This document shows, piece by piece, positions 21,201 through 26,373 of a DNA stretch of 64,000 bases. The notes under the pieces were generated by a model that worked only from the letters and a program-made list of their open reading frames with translations, was not told the origin of the DNA and searched no databases. Within the stretch, counting starts at the first letter, position 1. The number at the start of each line of letters is the position of its first letter. The stretch comes from Ereboglobus luteus (GTDB lineage Bacteria > Verrucomicrobiota > Verrucomicrobiia > Opitutales > Opitutaceae). The stretch spans positions 473,299-537,298 of the forward strand of contig NZ_CP023004.1 of assembly GCF_003096195.1 (NCBI RefSeq), in the 5' to 3' direction. Position numbers and translations under genes: made by a program.

Positions 21201-23350
21201 CTGAGGCCCCAAACCAGGCCGCCGGTCGTGTTGCTCACGAGTGTGGCGTTGTTGGAAGACTGGACGCCGAAACCACTGGCGCCGGTGGCGGAAATGACGC
21301 CGCTGTTGACCACGATGCCGCCGCCCTCAAAGTTCACACCGCGATCGAGGCCCTGAATCAAGCCGCTGGCAGTGTTGTCCACGAGCGTGACGGCAGAGGA
21401 GGAATAGGCGCCGCCAACGCCGGCTCCGGCGCCGATGATCGTGCCGCTATTTGTAACCGTGCCGCCGGCGACGAGTTGAACGCCGGTGATGCCGCCTCGG
21501 ATGAGGCCCCCGTTGGCGAAATCCGCCACGCCTTCAAAGATGACCGCCGTGCCGGTGACGTCGATGGTGCCGGTGTTGGCAAGCGTGGAGTCAACCCCGA
21601 TGACGGCGCCGCGGTCGCCGCGCATGAGACCCCGGTTCTCAACCTGGGTGGTGCCTCCCGCGTAGATGCCGCCTTCGATAACGCCGACGACGGCGTTAGT
21701 GATTTCCGCCATGCCGTCGTTAACGAGCACAGCGTAGTCGTTGCTGCCGATGATCGTGCCGCTGTTCGTCACCGTGCCGCCATTGAAGAGATACACACCC
21801 ACGGTGCCGCCCTGAATCAGGCCGCCGGTCGCGTTATCCACGGATCCGATGCCGAGGTGGGAATAGACGCCGTGACCGCCGACTCCGGTGCCGGAGATCG
21901 TGCCGGAATTGAGAACCGTGCCTCCCTCCCTGAGATACACGCCGCGAAGGCCGCCCTGAATCAGGCCGCCGGCCCTGTTGCTCACGAGCGTGGCGTTGTT
22001 GGCGGAATGGACGCCAAAACCACTGGCACCGGTGGCGTCAATGATGCCTCTGTTGTCCACGATGCCTCCGCCGACGAAATACACACCACGGGCGACGCCC
22101 TGAATCAGGCCACCGGTCACGTTATCCACGGATGCGATGCCGGCATGGGAATAGACGCCGTAACCGCCGGAGCCGTTGCCGGAAATCGTGCCAGAATTGA
22201 GCACCGTGCCGCCTACCCAAAGATACACGCCATGATTGACGCCCCGGATCAGGCCGCCGTCCGTGTTGCTCACGAGCGTGGCGTTGGAGCTGGAATAGAC
22301 GCCCGCGCTGTAAGCTCCGGTGCCGGAAATGGTGCCGGCGTTGAACACCGTGCCGCCTCCCGCGAGATACACGCTGTTGTAATCGCCCTGAATCAGGGCT
22401 CCGGTCGTGTTGCTCACAAGCGTGGCGTTTGCCTTGGAATAGACTCCTGCGTCCAAGGATCCGGTGACGCCGGTGCCGGAGATCGTGCCTGCATTGAGCA
22501 CGATGCCTCCGCCGCCGAGAGACACTCCCTGATAATTGCCACGGATCAGGCCGCCGGTGCTGTTGCTCACGAGTGTGGCGGCGGCACTGGAAGATACACC
22601 GACGCCGGCGGTGGCTCCTGTGCCTGAGATGACGCCGGCATTGAACACCGTGCCGCCTGCGACGAATTTCACGCCGTGAATGCCCTCGATCAGGCCGCCG
22701 GTGGTGTTTGTGATTATTGTATTATTGTTCGCGAGGACGCCGGTGTCCGTCCCTCCGATGATCGTGCCGCTATTTGTGATCGTGTTGCCGCCGCCCTGCA
22801 GGAAAACGCCCATGTTTGTGCCTTGGATCAACCCGGCGCTGTTTGTGATTGTTATATCACTGCTGCCGGTAATGCCATAATACTTCGTGCCGATTATCCT
22901 GCCGGCATTTGTCACCGTGCCCCCACCCCGCATGTTAATACCGGCACCGCCGCCTTGAATCAGACCCGTGGCATAGTTTGTGACGGACGAGGGATTGGTG
23001 GCCGAAAAAACGCCGAAGTCCGACGAACTGATGACCGTGCCGGAGTTGTGAATGACAGCGCCGCCCTTAATAAAATTCAAGGCATAGCCACTTGAGTTCA
23101 CGCGTCCGAGGGAATCGATGAGTAGTGTCACGCCTGGCATTGATCCTGTTACGGTTCCGTTGTCGCGCGTGCCGCGAATCGCATAAGTTCCAGAGGACGG
23201 GATATTAAAATTGCCGGGCGTGAGGGGGATGATCGTCACATCTTGCGAGGGCAGCTGAACGGCGAAGGCCGCAAACAGGAGAAACACTGGGACGGCGCGC
23301 AAACCGCAGGGAGCCATCCGATATGTCGCGGGAGGGTTTGTAGTTTTCAT
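6212..23350 (-). CDS. Giant autotransporter (about 5712 residues) with nested repeat passenger
   Basis: One uninterrupted frame of about 17.1 kb. The frame is open to 23407, but the ATG at 23348-23350 directly precedes a normal signal peptide (MKTTNPPATYRMAPCGLR, hydrophobic core, QLPSQ), so that start is chosen. Approximate layout by residue: 100-1560, rungs with GGTVxNSGTIxG; 1500-2175, a block homologous to the smaller autotransporter; 2180-3300, three copies of a PATR/T5SS-PEP-CTERM-repeat super-module; 3300-5200, more PATR units including two near-identical copies of about 205 residues; 5200-5400, pertactin-like end of passenger; 5445-5712, beta-barrel ending LGYRRLW. The passenger appears free of cysteine. 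The barrel should sit in the outer membrane and the passenger outside the cell. Role (adhesion, biofilm or attachment) is inference. Precise repeats make recombination and length variation likely. It is far larger than most autotransporters. Confidence 0.93.
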   Translation of the reverse strand: MKTTNPPATYRMAPCGLRAVPVFLLFAAFAVQLPSQDVTIIPLTPGNFNIPSSGTYAIRGTRDNGTVTGSMPGVTLLIDSLGRVNSSGYALNFIKGGAVIHNSGTVISSSDFGVFSATNPSSVTNYATGLIQGGGAGINMRGGGTVTNAGRIIGTKYYGITGSSDITITNSAGLIQGTNMGVFLQGGGNTITNSGTIIGGTDTGVLANNNTIITNTTGGLIEGIHGVKFVAGGTVFNAGVISGTGATAGVGVSSSAAATLVSNSTGGLIRGNYQGVSLGGGGIVLNAGTISGTGVTGSLDAGVYSKANATLVSNTTGALIQGDYNSVYLAGGGTVFNAGTISGTGAYSAGVYSSSNATLVSNTDGGLIRGVNHGVYLWVGGTVLNSGTISGNGSGGYGVYSHAGIASVDNVTGGLIQGVARGVYFVGGGIVDNRGIIDATGASGFGVHSANNATLVSNRAGGLIQGGLRGVYLREGGTVLNSGTISGTGVGGHGVYSHLGIGSVDNATGGLIQGGTVGVYLFNGGTVTNSGTIIGSNDYAVLVNDGMAEITNAVVGVIEGGIYAGGTTQVENRGLMRGDRGAVIGVDSTLANTGTIDVTGTAVIFEGVADFANGGLIRGGITGVQLVAGGTVTNSGTIIGAGAGVGGAYSSSAVTLVDNTASGLIQGLDRGVNFEGGGIVVNSGVISATGASGFGVQSSNNATLVSNTTGGLVWGLSRGVYLRAGGTVLNAGTISGTGAGGSGIYSASTATLVSNTTGGLIQGSRHGVYLGGGGTLVNAGTISGVGSDGYGVFSHIGIGSVDNAVGGLIHGRVQGVNLFSGGTVTNSGTIIGVKEYAVNANRSVADITNTADGVIEGGIYAGGTTRVDNRGLMRGVRGAVIGASSTLANTGTIDVTNTAVIFEGVADFNNQGLARGSLAGVHLRVGGTVANSGTIIGGSNYAVLVNNGVADITNAAGGVIEGGIYAGGTTRVDNQGLMRGERGAVIGASSTLANTGTIDVTGTAVIFEGAADFANGSLVRGGLIGVFLSAGGTVANSGTIIGGNDYAVLVNDGRAEITNTGVIEGGIYAGGTTKVDNRGLMRGERGAVIGASSTLANTGTIDVTGTAVILEGAADFANESLVRGSIAGVHLAVGGTVTNSGTIIGTEAHGIEGGDNIIITNAVIGLIQGGTAGISLAGNGTITNSGRIIGTNAASYGIRAGDTVTITNTTGGLVQGVLAGVHMQAGGTVENTGEIRGTRSSFISGGHGVLSENAAAHITNGVTGLMYGESAGLALTAGGVVINSGSIISSGIFNADAAGVRGGGAPVLLTNNATGLISSSRNGVQLDAGGEITNRGVIKGDEYAVTNVNVPMLVSNTDGGLIRGFRGGVLLQAGGTVLNSGTIEGVTGIHAINTGATITNAAGGLIRGGTLGIRMQTGGEVTNSGTIIGGAITGISSRDAARITNNATGLIQGGRFGIFLGAGGTIANSGTILAEGIPGQSYASGIESEEEATITNNAGGLIQGADAGVMLAYGGTLANSGTIIGLADVGVSNEEGRTVVTNLAGGVILGGDYAIDLLGDDEAHEVHLWNSSTLVGRLAIAGTASQLVLNGAAGSEYAYTSAVTGPTTFTGTLAKQGGGEWIMDTDGLDMHAVDVREGLLTVDWGITQLNAAAVNIAAGATLGVRATADATVANTLTGGGFVRLLNTSPTDAVTFSLQPLNPSDVYFTGTVGVGGGAQMTHFNFNDDAETVLADATLWLTENSETILDADRSIGGLNLDGGTFIVKTNTDSTSGVEPHLLTVKTLLVNEDNLTASTTIGVDTELLSGVPQAPDPRIGLEGNIFDIDVIASGSFLRERTIVHSTENGPEDGIGFDLVDSNGDPILSGTSSITYGTDTGGRPVGKNTYGYNAITQDGDILLNHGLISIESLSDIENIVIDPGDAIDDTLSAQLTGTGAAGFAFTGSRTIILGHTDNDYTGETLITGSATLTTAGIDNIIASSTKVTITAGAAFDTDNTDQALRNLSGAGAIHIGDGSLDIINNTAGLVFSGTIDGAGALTLAAGGALILVGNNTHTGVTTIETGAHLQLGEGEGGGASGMIASAAVANSGTLTINRSDNITHGGAITGAGDLVQLGAGTTTLTGANAITGNLVVETGALQIGSGATDGWAGGAVAANAQVAAGAALIFNRSDLVTYTGTVDVAGYLRSTGELHVGGDGGGEIVIAGSGSAQTVGVTIGSAAAATGRATVSDSGLWNNTGNLTLGDLGAGYLGISGDGLVNVGGAYSQNARSTLALDASGRDLDDAFIVATSATVGGTISVTGFAASSDDSTASAVLANARQVLLETTTGTISGAFASATLDGFDGSGLPDYLHGGIYKSADAKQYLAGLSLSWFGDTSYSHGTFTIDAGDTFDVDLALGNTTAHAGWDGKSLTKLGEGALILSASNTYTGTTLVNGGALDITGWTGSTARVIIGATATDSGTVNVSGYLGTAGDLYVADKGAGGMTISGSGVVQNNIGAIGNSAGGVGAVTVGGSGHWLNTGNLSVGRYGDGSLAIVGSGSVQSDTAYIGRFASGNGVVTVSDSGLWNNTGNLIVGNSGTGRLAISGSGLVTVGGAYRQNAMSTLALDASSRGSDDAFVIASSATVGGTLSVTGFSIGEDFSTASAVLANDKQVLLETTTGTIAGAFASATLDGFDAADLPDYIYGGIQKSADAKQYFAGVNLSWFGDAPRSHGTFTIGAGDTFDVDVALSNTTAHAGWDGKSLTKLGEGTLVLSASNTYTGTTFVNGGALNITDWTGGNTRVIIGETAADSGTVTVSGYLGVEAGVSSNGYLYVGDTGAGDMAIVESGSVKSAFGYIGAYDGGVGNVTVGGSGFWNNTRGFYVGANGTGTLTIAGSGSVQSDSGEIGGYATGVGAVTVGGSGFWNNTLTLAIGNNGTGSLRITESGSVQNTTGYIGNNSVNSTGSVTVDGSGYWNNTGDLHVGRSGTGILMIAGSGSVQTTNGYVGNNASGKGSVTVSGSGYFNNTGDLRVGNSGTGSLAISGSGRVQSDSGNIGYAANSNGSVTVDDFGYWNNTSMVGLYVGRTGTGTLTIAGSGSVQTTHGYIGRYAGSDGRVTVSGTGYFNNMNNLRVGYSGVGYLGVSGSGLVNVGGRYYQNAMSTLALDASSRGLDDAFVIASTATVDGTLSVTGFTIDSNLSTASAVLANGTQVLLKTTTGTISGTFASATLAGFDAASLPDYLYGGIYKSADAKQYLAGIDLSWFGGNAAYSHGDFTLGAGNTFDVDVVLGNTTAHAGWDGKSLTKLGEGTLILSAENTYTGTTLVSEGVLRAGTANAIAASDAVIVDGVFDLNNFNQRVNNLSGDGDITLGTGTLTVSTARSSTFSGLIAGDGALVKEGDSTLALTSDNTYEGDTFINNGELELGASGAIGATGVARIAQTGTLTLALENAAFANNTANAGVLLVTGSGVTLASDITGSGTNRIENLDTNITGDNTGFDGLWHIAADGSATVAMQDNLGDAATRVDGVLTVGNGSDWTYYNALSGAGVLAADLGGSGTFRFAAANAASTGSHFTGAVLVKNGSFLLDDDTSETALQKAMLHLGASGSASIASNRKIAGLDFDGGSFVTRMVNNVITGTLTVDRLGASGTGTIVISGSGPIDLEADAPTATSFFDQDDGENLQQVIAAGVVESGAGAQLSITTISGSALSGGTAAISKPVTDASGTLGTAYYDYFAVVSDEDGSRGVYLTYGLKRLDADDGKTIVLANEGATDDTLGVQLTGTGNFEMRATGEVFIGNAMSSYTGTTTITSGTVIANTDNAFGRTSLLDLAANTGVDLDDKTQTVGAFNGAATSTLNLNSGALTILSGGTSSGALTGGGTLALIDGVLDVVNSNNGFTATIENSGTLKLREAGAVGVSGEIENSNLVLFDAARGDFAKSVSGDGNVQLSNSSTITLTGANAITDSGSFIIDADSRLIASQAANTGAAVIANTGVFVADNAATWDFTNVLAGTGTLLKQNTGNLSIARANENFTGDTLIATGTLTAAIAGALGSSEVEVQSAGVLVFDNFDGAVSNDISGVGSAIVGSGADISIAGDNTGFTGTWLVRGGGTMTSQDNLGVAGASGAAVEIDGGRLVLDGMGGDYVFNHRLAGASGELLVRNAGSFNFGATTVVGANYSGTVRLQNNTFALGADNASALTNASLVIDDGNFTTVATGSQRIGNLLLESGTIRFALDNSGTAAASFVETNALHVGDTVLVVDTGGFNSVLSLLRQDEEMSVQLVKSSAHSGKTALTGAQLVDQAGNELGDATQRDITRAGTVTASGTYDFMATAGDDGIFLAYTLTHLHLLTSQTTLLDKDTAFLGGAELRALVSGDGNLQINADGETGIITLVNTGNTYTGATLVTGGTLKLGVDGALGQTRLLDLAANTGADLDGKAQTVGAFNGAATSTLNLNSGALTILSGGTSSGALTGGGTLALIGGMLDVTNSNSGFTAAIENSGTLKLREADGVGVTGEIENSNLVLFDAARGDFAKSVNGDGNVQLSSSSTITLTGANAITASGSFIIDADSRLIASRAENTGAAAIANSGVFVADNAATWDFANALSGAGELIKQNTGNLVISQANVRTGVTTITGGTLTLAHLGGLGDGNVTNNATLALTAAGAYANTTANAGLLDVRVTGVDLAANISGSGTNRIASDASVTVGGDNTGFDGEWDIIGDMLVSGQNNLGAAATNVSGTLRIESDTVPAWTYGNALTGAGVVAVDLAGGTFSFAASAGTNFNGTLSLVSTKLDFSNDAAGLLNEQALARATVRAGSASNVRVARGGAIGGLTMDGGTLGIAMDALSPAHVFKTGTLAVADSSSKVVLEGLSETLTPAGTLPPSTNFLDQDGPGANAVKLLDADIVTQEGQMEIMRVDGRAIGDGQKINYDDVVIANYEYAAFASATNTTDGRGSGLYYDYLLTELDIQRDKTLALDTIDATDSVLDARVTGEGSLHINATGGSITLNNSGNDYSGETVVTAGGMLVTGKNNVLGGNDSHTSLLRLENNTTTLIGNTAQIIGALNTAASSTIALGPNGALTIVNGGVADGTLTGGGLLELRGGTFTVTSANTGFAASIEIAEPAMVDLRDLAALGTGDIAVGGTLRFDVAASGTIVNALGGAGEIIKANSGTAVIATANAGFLGRASVEFGRLVFEDLAALNTADVSVAAEGTLEYRNVNGVMGNNVSGPGTLAITTSGSFGIGHDNAIDNVELSSAIVYLSATNALGGTAARVDVRDDSAIWIDIDQAQLGATALNNSTLGFVHSGSTFRRATLASLSGDNGSLVFNVDFTNAPGLKADGEVADHLAITNGSSDGTHTVLVNSVSAAGVPSDGETAIPLITDAGVATYLLDGEKVDFGLVSFELNKGSAVLSGLNLDPDKWYLLNAGLSDVADSIINTAAMLAKDWHYSLDALYLRMGHVRAELTGVEKPTGNLWLRGRGYHLNANNTISGRGFDQYAYGLTAGGDKAFRARSSVNLIGGFVDMGNIDRDFDAAGSEGKTRNLSVGLYAAWLHDNGWYADLVLKVDRYKNSFETRTAGNRLVRGDYNSNAQGVSLELGRRFGRGDGWWVEPGVQAAFAWLNSASYRTTPDDVAIDVKVDGSRAAQYRGQVRFGRQITNSRWSPYGKIGVVKTLTDGGEIHANDKTFLPDYDGWRFEAGFGASYLIDPRSQVYLDYEYNKAGAYERPWSINLGYRRLW
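9560..10172 (-). repeat. Intragenic direct repeat, copy A (about 610 bp)
   Basis: Near-identical to 11345-11957 at an offset of exactly 1785 bases (595 codons). It encodes a PATR-containing segment with LDLAANTGADLDGK, LTILSGGTSSGALTGGG and SGSFIIDADSRLIAS. Differences are scattered single bases, which suggests recent duplication or gene conversion. Confidence 0.85.
11345..11957 (-). repeat. Intragenic direct repeat, copy B (about 610 bp)
   Basis: Partner of 9560-10172. A third, clearly diverged relative (LTIVNGGVADGTLTGGG) is encoded around 8050-8310, so the recent pair sits on top of an older series. Confidence 0.85.
13446..13990 (-). repeat. PATR super-module, copy 1 of 3
   Basis: Encodes the segment running from YTGTTLVSEG back through HAGWDGKSLTKLGEG, FTLGAGNTFDVDV and STLALDASSRG. 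It aligns base for base over most of its length with 15058-15598 (offset 1614) and 16056-16592 (further offset 996); both offsets are multiples of three. It is followed on the N-terminal side by eight T5SS/PEP-CTERM-type repeats. Confidence 0.82.
13991..14990 (-). repeat. Tandem T5SS/PEP-CTERM-associated repeats (about 8 units)
   Basis: Units of about 46-47 codons with the pattern GTGxLxIxGSGSVQ, xGYIG, VTVxGSGYWNNTGxLxVG. This matches the family known as the T5SS/PEP-CTERM-associated repeat. The same unit occurs about three times at 15600-15990 and about twice at 16600-16810, in each case next to a copy of the PATR super-module. Confidence 0.82.
15058..15598 (-). repeat. PATR super-module, copy 2 of 3
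   Basis: Encodes HAGWDGKSLTKLGEG, FTIGAGDTFDVDV, FASATLDGFD and STLALDASSRGSDD. It is the middle copy of the triplicated super-module and is followed towards the N-terminus by about three T5SS/PEP-CTERM-type repeats (15600-15990). Confidence 0.82.
16056..16592 (-). repeat. PATR super-module, copy 3 of 3
   Basis: The N-terminal-most copy, encoding HAGWDGKSLTKLGEG, FTIDAGDTFDVDL and STLALDASGRDLDD. It is followed towards the N-terminus by only about two T5SS/PEP-CTERM-type repeats (16600-16810), the shortest array of the three. Confidence 0.8.
19916..20850 (-). repeat. Three tandem units of about 310 bp in the rung region
   Basis: Successive units are offset by 309 and 315 bases (103 and 105 codons). 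Each encodes VIEGGIYAGGTT, NRGLMRGERGAVIG, STLANTGTIDVTGTAV and a closing GGTVANSGTIIGG rung. A fourth copy lies at about 21428-21745 inside a larger repeat. Long stretches are identical at the DNA level. Confidence 0.8.
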
Positions 23351-23989
23351 GGCATTACTGTGTTTGCAGTCCGGCTGCGGAAACACGCGCCGGGCGGCGC
23401 ATTGCATGGATTAATTAACGGGAAAAATCATGGTATTTTTGAATTCACATTCATTGCTATAGCGCGTCTCAAAACCGTCGTTTAATTAAATTCTAAAAAT
23501 GTAAAATACCCCGCGGCCAAACCGCCCGATAAAAAAACAGATCGATTATATAGTAAATTATTAAATCGGTTCGTTCGGTCAAAATGGAGTAAAATGAAAC
23601 GAAATTTTGCATATACATAATCATGCTTTCCGGCGCGGGTGCCACAACTCGCGACGGAAGTTGATCGCGCGTCGACCGCGGCATTAACAACAACCCGGCG
23701 CCACCCATAAATTTAACAAATCGAAATCCAGCGGGCCAGTCATCAAAAGGAAAAACTCGATTGCTAGTATAATTAAACAAACAACAACAATCGGATTCGT
23801 TTTATTATAATTTCATAATTTTATCACATATTGCACACAACGCGAGCGCCGCCACAATTTCTGCGTATGCAATTAATATAAAACAAAAATGTCATTCATG
23901 CCCCCGCTGGCCATCAATACGGGGACGGCTTCGCCAAACCCGCCGTGTTTGTCGCCCGCAATTCCCGCCACATTCGGCGCGCAAAGGTA
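23351..23989. other. AT-rich spacer upstream of the giant autotransporter
   Basis: About 640 bases without a convincing gene, far richer in A and T than the neighbouring coding DNA. It lies between the start of the giant gene and the 3' end of the M23 peptidase gene, so it should contain the giant gene's promoter and leader. Two TTAATTAA palindromes occur at 23411-23418 and 23482-23489, 71 bases apart; whether they are protein sites is unknown. The minus-strand frame at 23493-23780 has no recognisable product and unlike codon use. Confidence 0.55.
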
Positions 23990-25036
23990 TTATTGCCCGA
24001 AAATCAGCCCCAACACCGTTCGCAGGTCGCGCCCCGGCACGGGCGCGCCGCGCTGGTTGAGCACGAGCGATTTGCAGCGCCACGCCTTGAGAATTGCGTC
24101 GTCCTTCCAGACTATCCTCGCCTCGCCCGCGATGCCCACAATCTCCGTCGCGCCAAGCGGTGTCCACGCGAAGGGAATCCCCGTCTCGTTGAACTGAATC
24201 TCCCAGCCGCCCACGCCGCCGGGTGGCACCGGCTTGGTCAGCAACGCCGGATAACGCCGCGTAAAATCAGGCACCGTGCGCGTGACATAACGCACGCGCA
24301 CCGCCGGTTTCATCCGCGCAAAATACGCGCGAAAATCAGGAGCCGCCCCCGTTCGCCACTTGCTGAAAAAATCCAGCGGATCAAACCCCATCAGGTTCAT
24401 TCCATTCCAGACGCCGTGTTTGTTTTTGCCGCTGAAATTTTGCGCGTCATACCACGGCTGAAAATTGTCAGTCAGCCGCACGCCGAGTTCGAAGTGCAGA
24501 TGCGCGCGGCTTTTCGGAATTGCGATCACATCCGAGCTGCGCCCCATCGTCGCGATGCGCTGCCCGCGCGCGACCGTGTCGCCGGCGCGCAACCCCGGCT
24601 GCGCCGCGCTCAAATGCGCATACAACGAATACACCGCAGGCGACACGCCAGGATGCTCGATCACAATGTAGCGCCCGTAGTTGCTATTTCCGGGGACGAG
24701 GTTGATGTGGCGCACCACGCCCGGCAGCACCGCGAAGATCGCGTCGAGCGGCTCGTCCCGCGTATCGCGCAACGTCGGCATCAAGTCGATCCCCTCGTGA
24801 AAACGCCGGCCGCCGTTGCGCGTGCCGCCATACAATCCCGACGTGGTCACGCCCGACGCAGTCGGCTGGATATACGCCTCGATTCCCCTGCCCTGCATGA
24901 AAGCCGTGTTCGGCGTGGGCCACGCCATGTCGAGCTTTGCCGGTTGCGCCCGCGCCGCGCCCGCGAACAACAGCGCCAACGCCACGGCGACGGCTAATCT
25001 ATAATGAATAATGTATAATTTATAATAAAAGGCCAT
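23990..25036 (-). CDS. Secreted M23-family metallopeptidase
   Basis: Predicted 348-residue periplasmic or exported peptidase. Residues 1-30 are a signal peptide ending AGAARA. The M23 (lysostaphin/LytM) motifs are complete: H80 and D84 in HEGID, YSLYAHL near 137-142, and HLH at 179-181 followed by FELG. The family cuts peptide cross-links in peptidoglycan or glycine-rich peptides. The C-terminal 130 residues are not recognised. The frame is open to 25081, which would overlap the HemW-like gene upstream; the ATG at 25034-25036 gives a clean signal peptide and a 37-base gap, and is preferred. It follows the HemW-like gene in the same direction and may be cotranscribed. Substrate is not known. 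Confidence 0.88.
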   Translation of the reverse strand: MAFYYKLYIIHYRLAVAVALALLFAGAARAQPAKLDMAWPTPNTAFMQGRGIEAYIQPTASGVTTSGLYGGTRNGGRRFHEGIDLMPTLRDTRDEPLDAIFAVLPGVVRHINLVPGNSNYGRYIVIEHPGVSPAVYSLYAHLSAAQPGLRAGDTVARGQRIATMGRSSDVIAIPKSRAHLHFELGVRLTDNFQPWYDAQNFSGKNKHGVWNGMNLMGFDPLDFFSKWRTGAAPDFRAYFARMKPAVRVRYVTRTVPDFTRRYPALLTKPVPPGGVGGWEIQFNETGIPFAWTPLGATEIVGIAGEARIVWKDDAILKAWRCKSLVLNQRGAPVPGRDLRTVLGLIFGQ

Positions 25037-25073
25037 GATGATAAATATCCCGGGTGTGGTTACTCGCCATCCG

Positions 25074-26318
25074 CTACTCACCGCCCGTCCCTTCCGTCAG
25101 CGCGCCCAGCATTTCGGAGGCAATCGCATCGGCCACGAGCCTGCCCTTCAAAGTAAGGCGCAACCTGCCGCCATCGCCCGTGGCAAGCGCGCCGTTTGTC
25201 AGCCGGTTCACAAGCGCGCCGACCGCCGCCCAGTTCAAGGCATCGGCGCCCGCCTTCTTGCGCAGCGCATCCATGTCCACGCCCTCGTTCATGCGCAGCC
25301 CAAAAATCAACGCGTCCTCGGCCAGCAACGCCGGCGACATCCTCACACGGTCCTCCGTGGCGCGCGCGCCGGTTTTCATGCCCTCCAGCCATTTCTCCAA
25401 ATCGCGCGCATTTGCGCCGCGCCAGCCCGCGTGCTGCGACGCCGCGCTCGGGCCAAGGCCGATCCACTCCGCCATGCGCCATGTGTTCAAATTGTGGACG
25501 CATTCGAAACCGCGCCTCGAAAAGTTGGAAATCTCATACTGGGGAAATCCCGCGGCGTCCAGCTCCGCCCAAGTGCGCTCGTAGAGACGCGCCTCGCGCT
25601 CCGCGTCCAGCTTCACCTTGCCCTGCGAAAGTTTCACCCACAACGCCGTGTCCTCCTCAAAAGTCAGGCAATACGTCGAGAGATGATCCGGGCCGAGCGC
25701 GATTGCCTCGCGCACATCGGCAAGCCACGCCGCCTCCTCCTGCCCAGGCAGCGCGAACATCATGTCCAAGTTCACATTCTTGAAACCCGCCGCGCGAATC
25801 CGTTCGTAAGCGCGATAAATCTGCGACGGCGAGTGACGCCGCCCCAGCGCCTCCAGCAAATCCGCGCGGAAACTTTGCACGCCAAGCGAAATGCGCGTCA
25901 CGCCAATCTCGCGCAACGCCTCCAGCCGCGCCTCCGACACCGAGCCCGGCGCCAGCTCAACCGACCACTCCCCTGGCGCGCCCTTCCCTTCCCAAAGCTC
26001 GCGCACAATTCCGCCCAGCCGCAGGATGTCCTTCGCGGCGAGCACCCCCGGCGTTCCCCCTCCCCAAAAAACCGTGTCCACCGTCCGCGCCTTTTCACCG
26101 TCGCCGATTTCCCGCCCGCCATTTTCCGTCAGGACTTCCATCTCGCGCGCAACCCCGTCCAGATACCGGCGCACCTTTTCCGCCGTCGGAGCCTCCTCGT
26201 AAAACGCGCAAAAATCGCATCGCGTCGCGCAAAACGGCACGTGCACATACAGTCCGAGCGCGCGATTTTCAGGGCGCGCGGGCTCGTCCGTATTCTTGAG
26301 GGAGTCAATTTCGCTCAT
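25074..26318 (-). CDS. hemW: HemW-like radical SAM protein (coproporphyrinogen oxidase family)
   Basis: Predicted 414-residue cytosolic protein. The N-terminus has YVHVPFCATRCDFCAF, the radical SAM cluster site in the CX3CX2CXF form seen in HemN and HemW. It is followed by FWGGGTPGVL and the HemN-type C-terminal domain (FGLRMNEGVD). HemW proteins are heme chaperones or heme-binding relatives of HemN; length and motif spacing fit HemW better than the longer HemN. The frame extends to 26390, but the ATG at 26316-26318 avoids most overlap with the divergent lipoprotein gene, and the extra residues upstream look non-conserved. The divergent promoters must lie within the 55-base gap to 26374 or inside the coding starts. 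Confidence 0.86.
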   Translation of the reverse strand: MSEIDSLKNTDEPARPENRALGLYVHVPFCATRCDFCAFYEEAPTAEKVRRYLDGVAREMEVLTENGGREIGDGEKARTVDTVFWGGGTPGVLAAKDILRLGGIVRELWEGKGAPGEWSVELAPGSVSEARLEALREIGVTRISLGVQSFRADLLEALGRRHSPSQIYRAYERIRAAGFKNVNLDMMFALPGQEEAAWLADVREAIALGPDHLSTYCLTFEEDTALWVKLSQGKVKLDAEREARLYERTWAELDAAGFPQYEISNFSRRGFECVHNLNTWRMAEWIGLGPSAASQHAGWRGANARDLEKWLEGMKTGARATEDRVRMSPALLAEDALIFGLRMNEGVDMDALRKKAGADALNWAAVGALVNRLTNGALATGDGGRLRLTLKGRLVADAIASEMLGALTEGTGGE

Positions 26319-26373
26319 TGCCAAGCGGGAATGTTTGTGTTGCGTTTGCGTCGTTTTTAACCGGAAAACACTC

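Noticed and set aside
18407-22627. 1406-codon open frame on the plus strand opposite the giant autotransporter
   Set aside because: It is antisense to a clearly coding repeat region; in GC-rich repeats with regular codon use an antisense frame stays open by chance. No domain, signal or start context supports it.
23493-23780. 95-codon minus-strand frame upstream of the giant gene
   Set aside because: Base composition of a spacer, no domain, no plausible start context.
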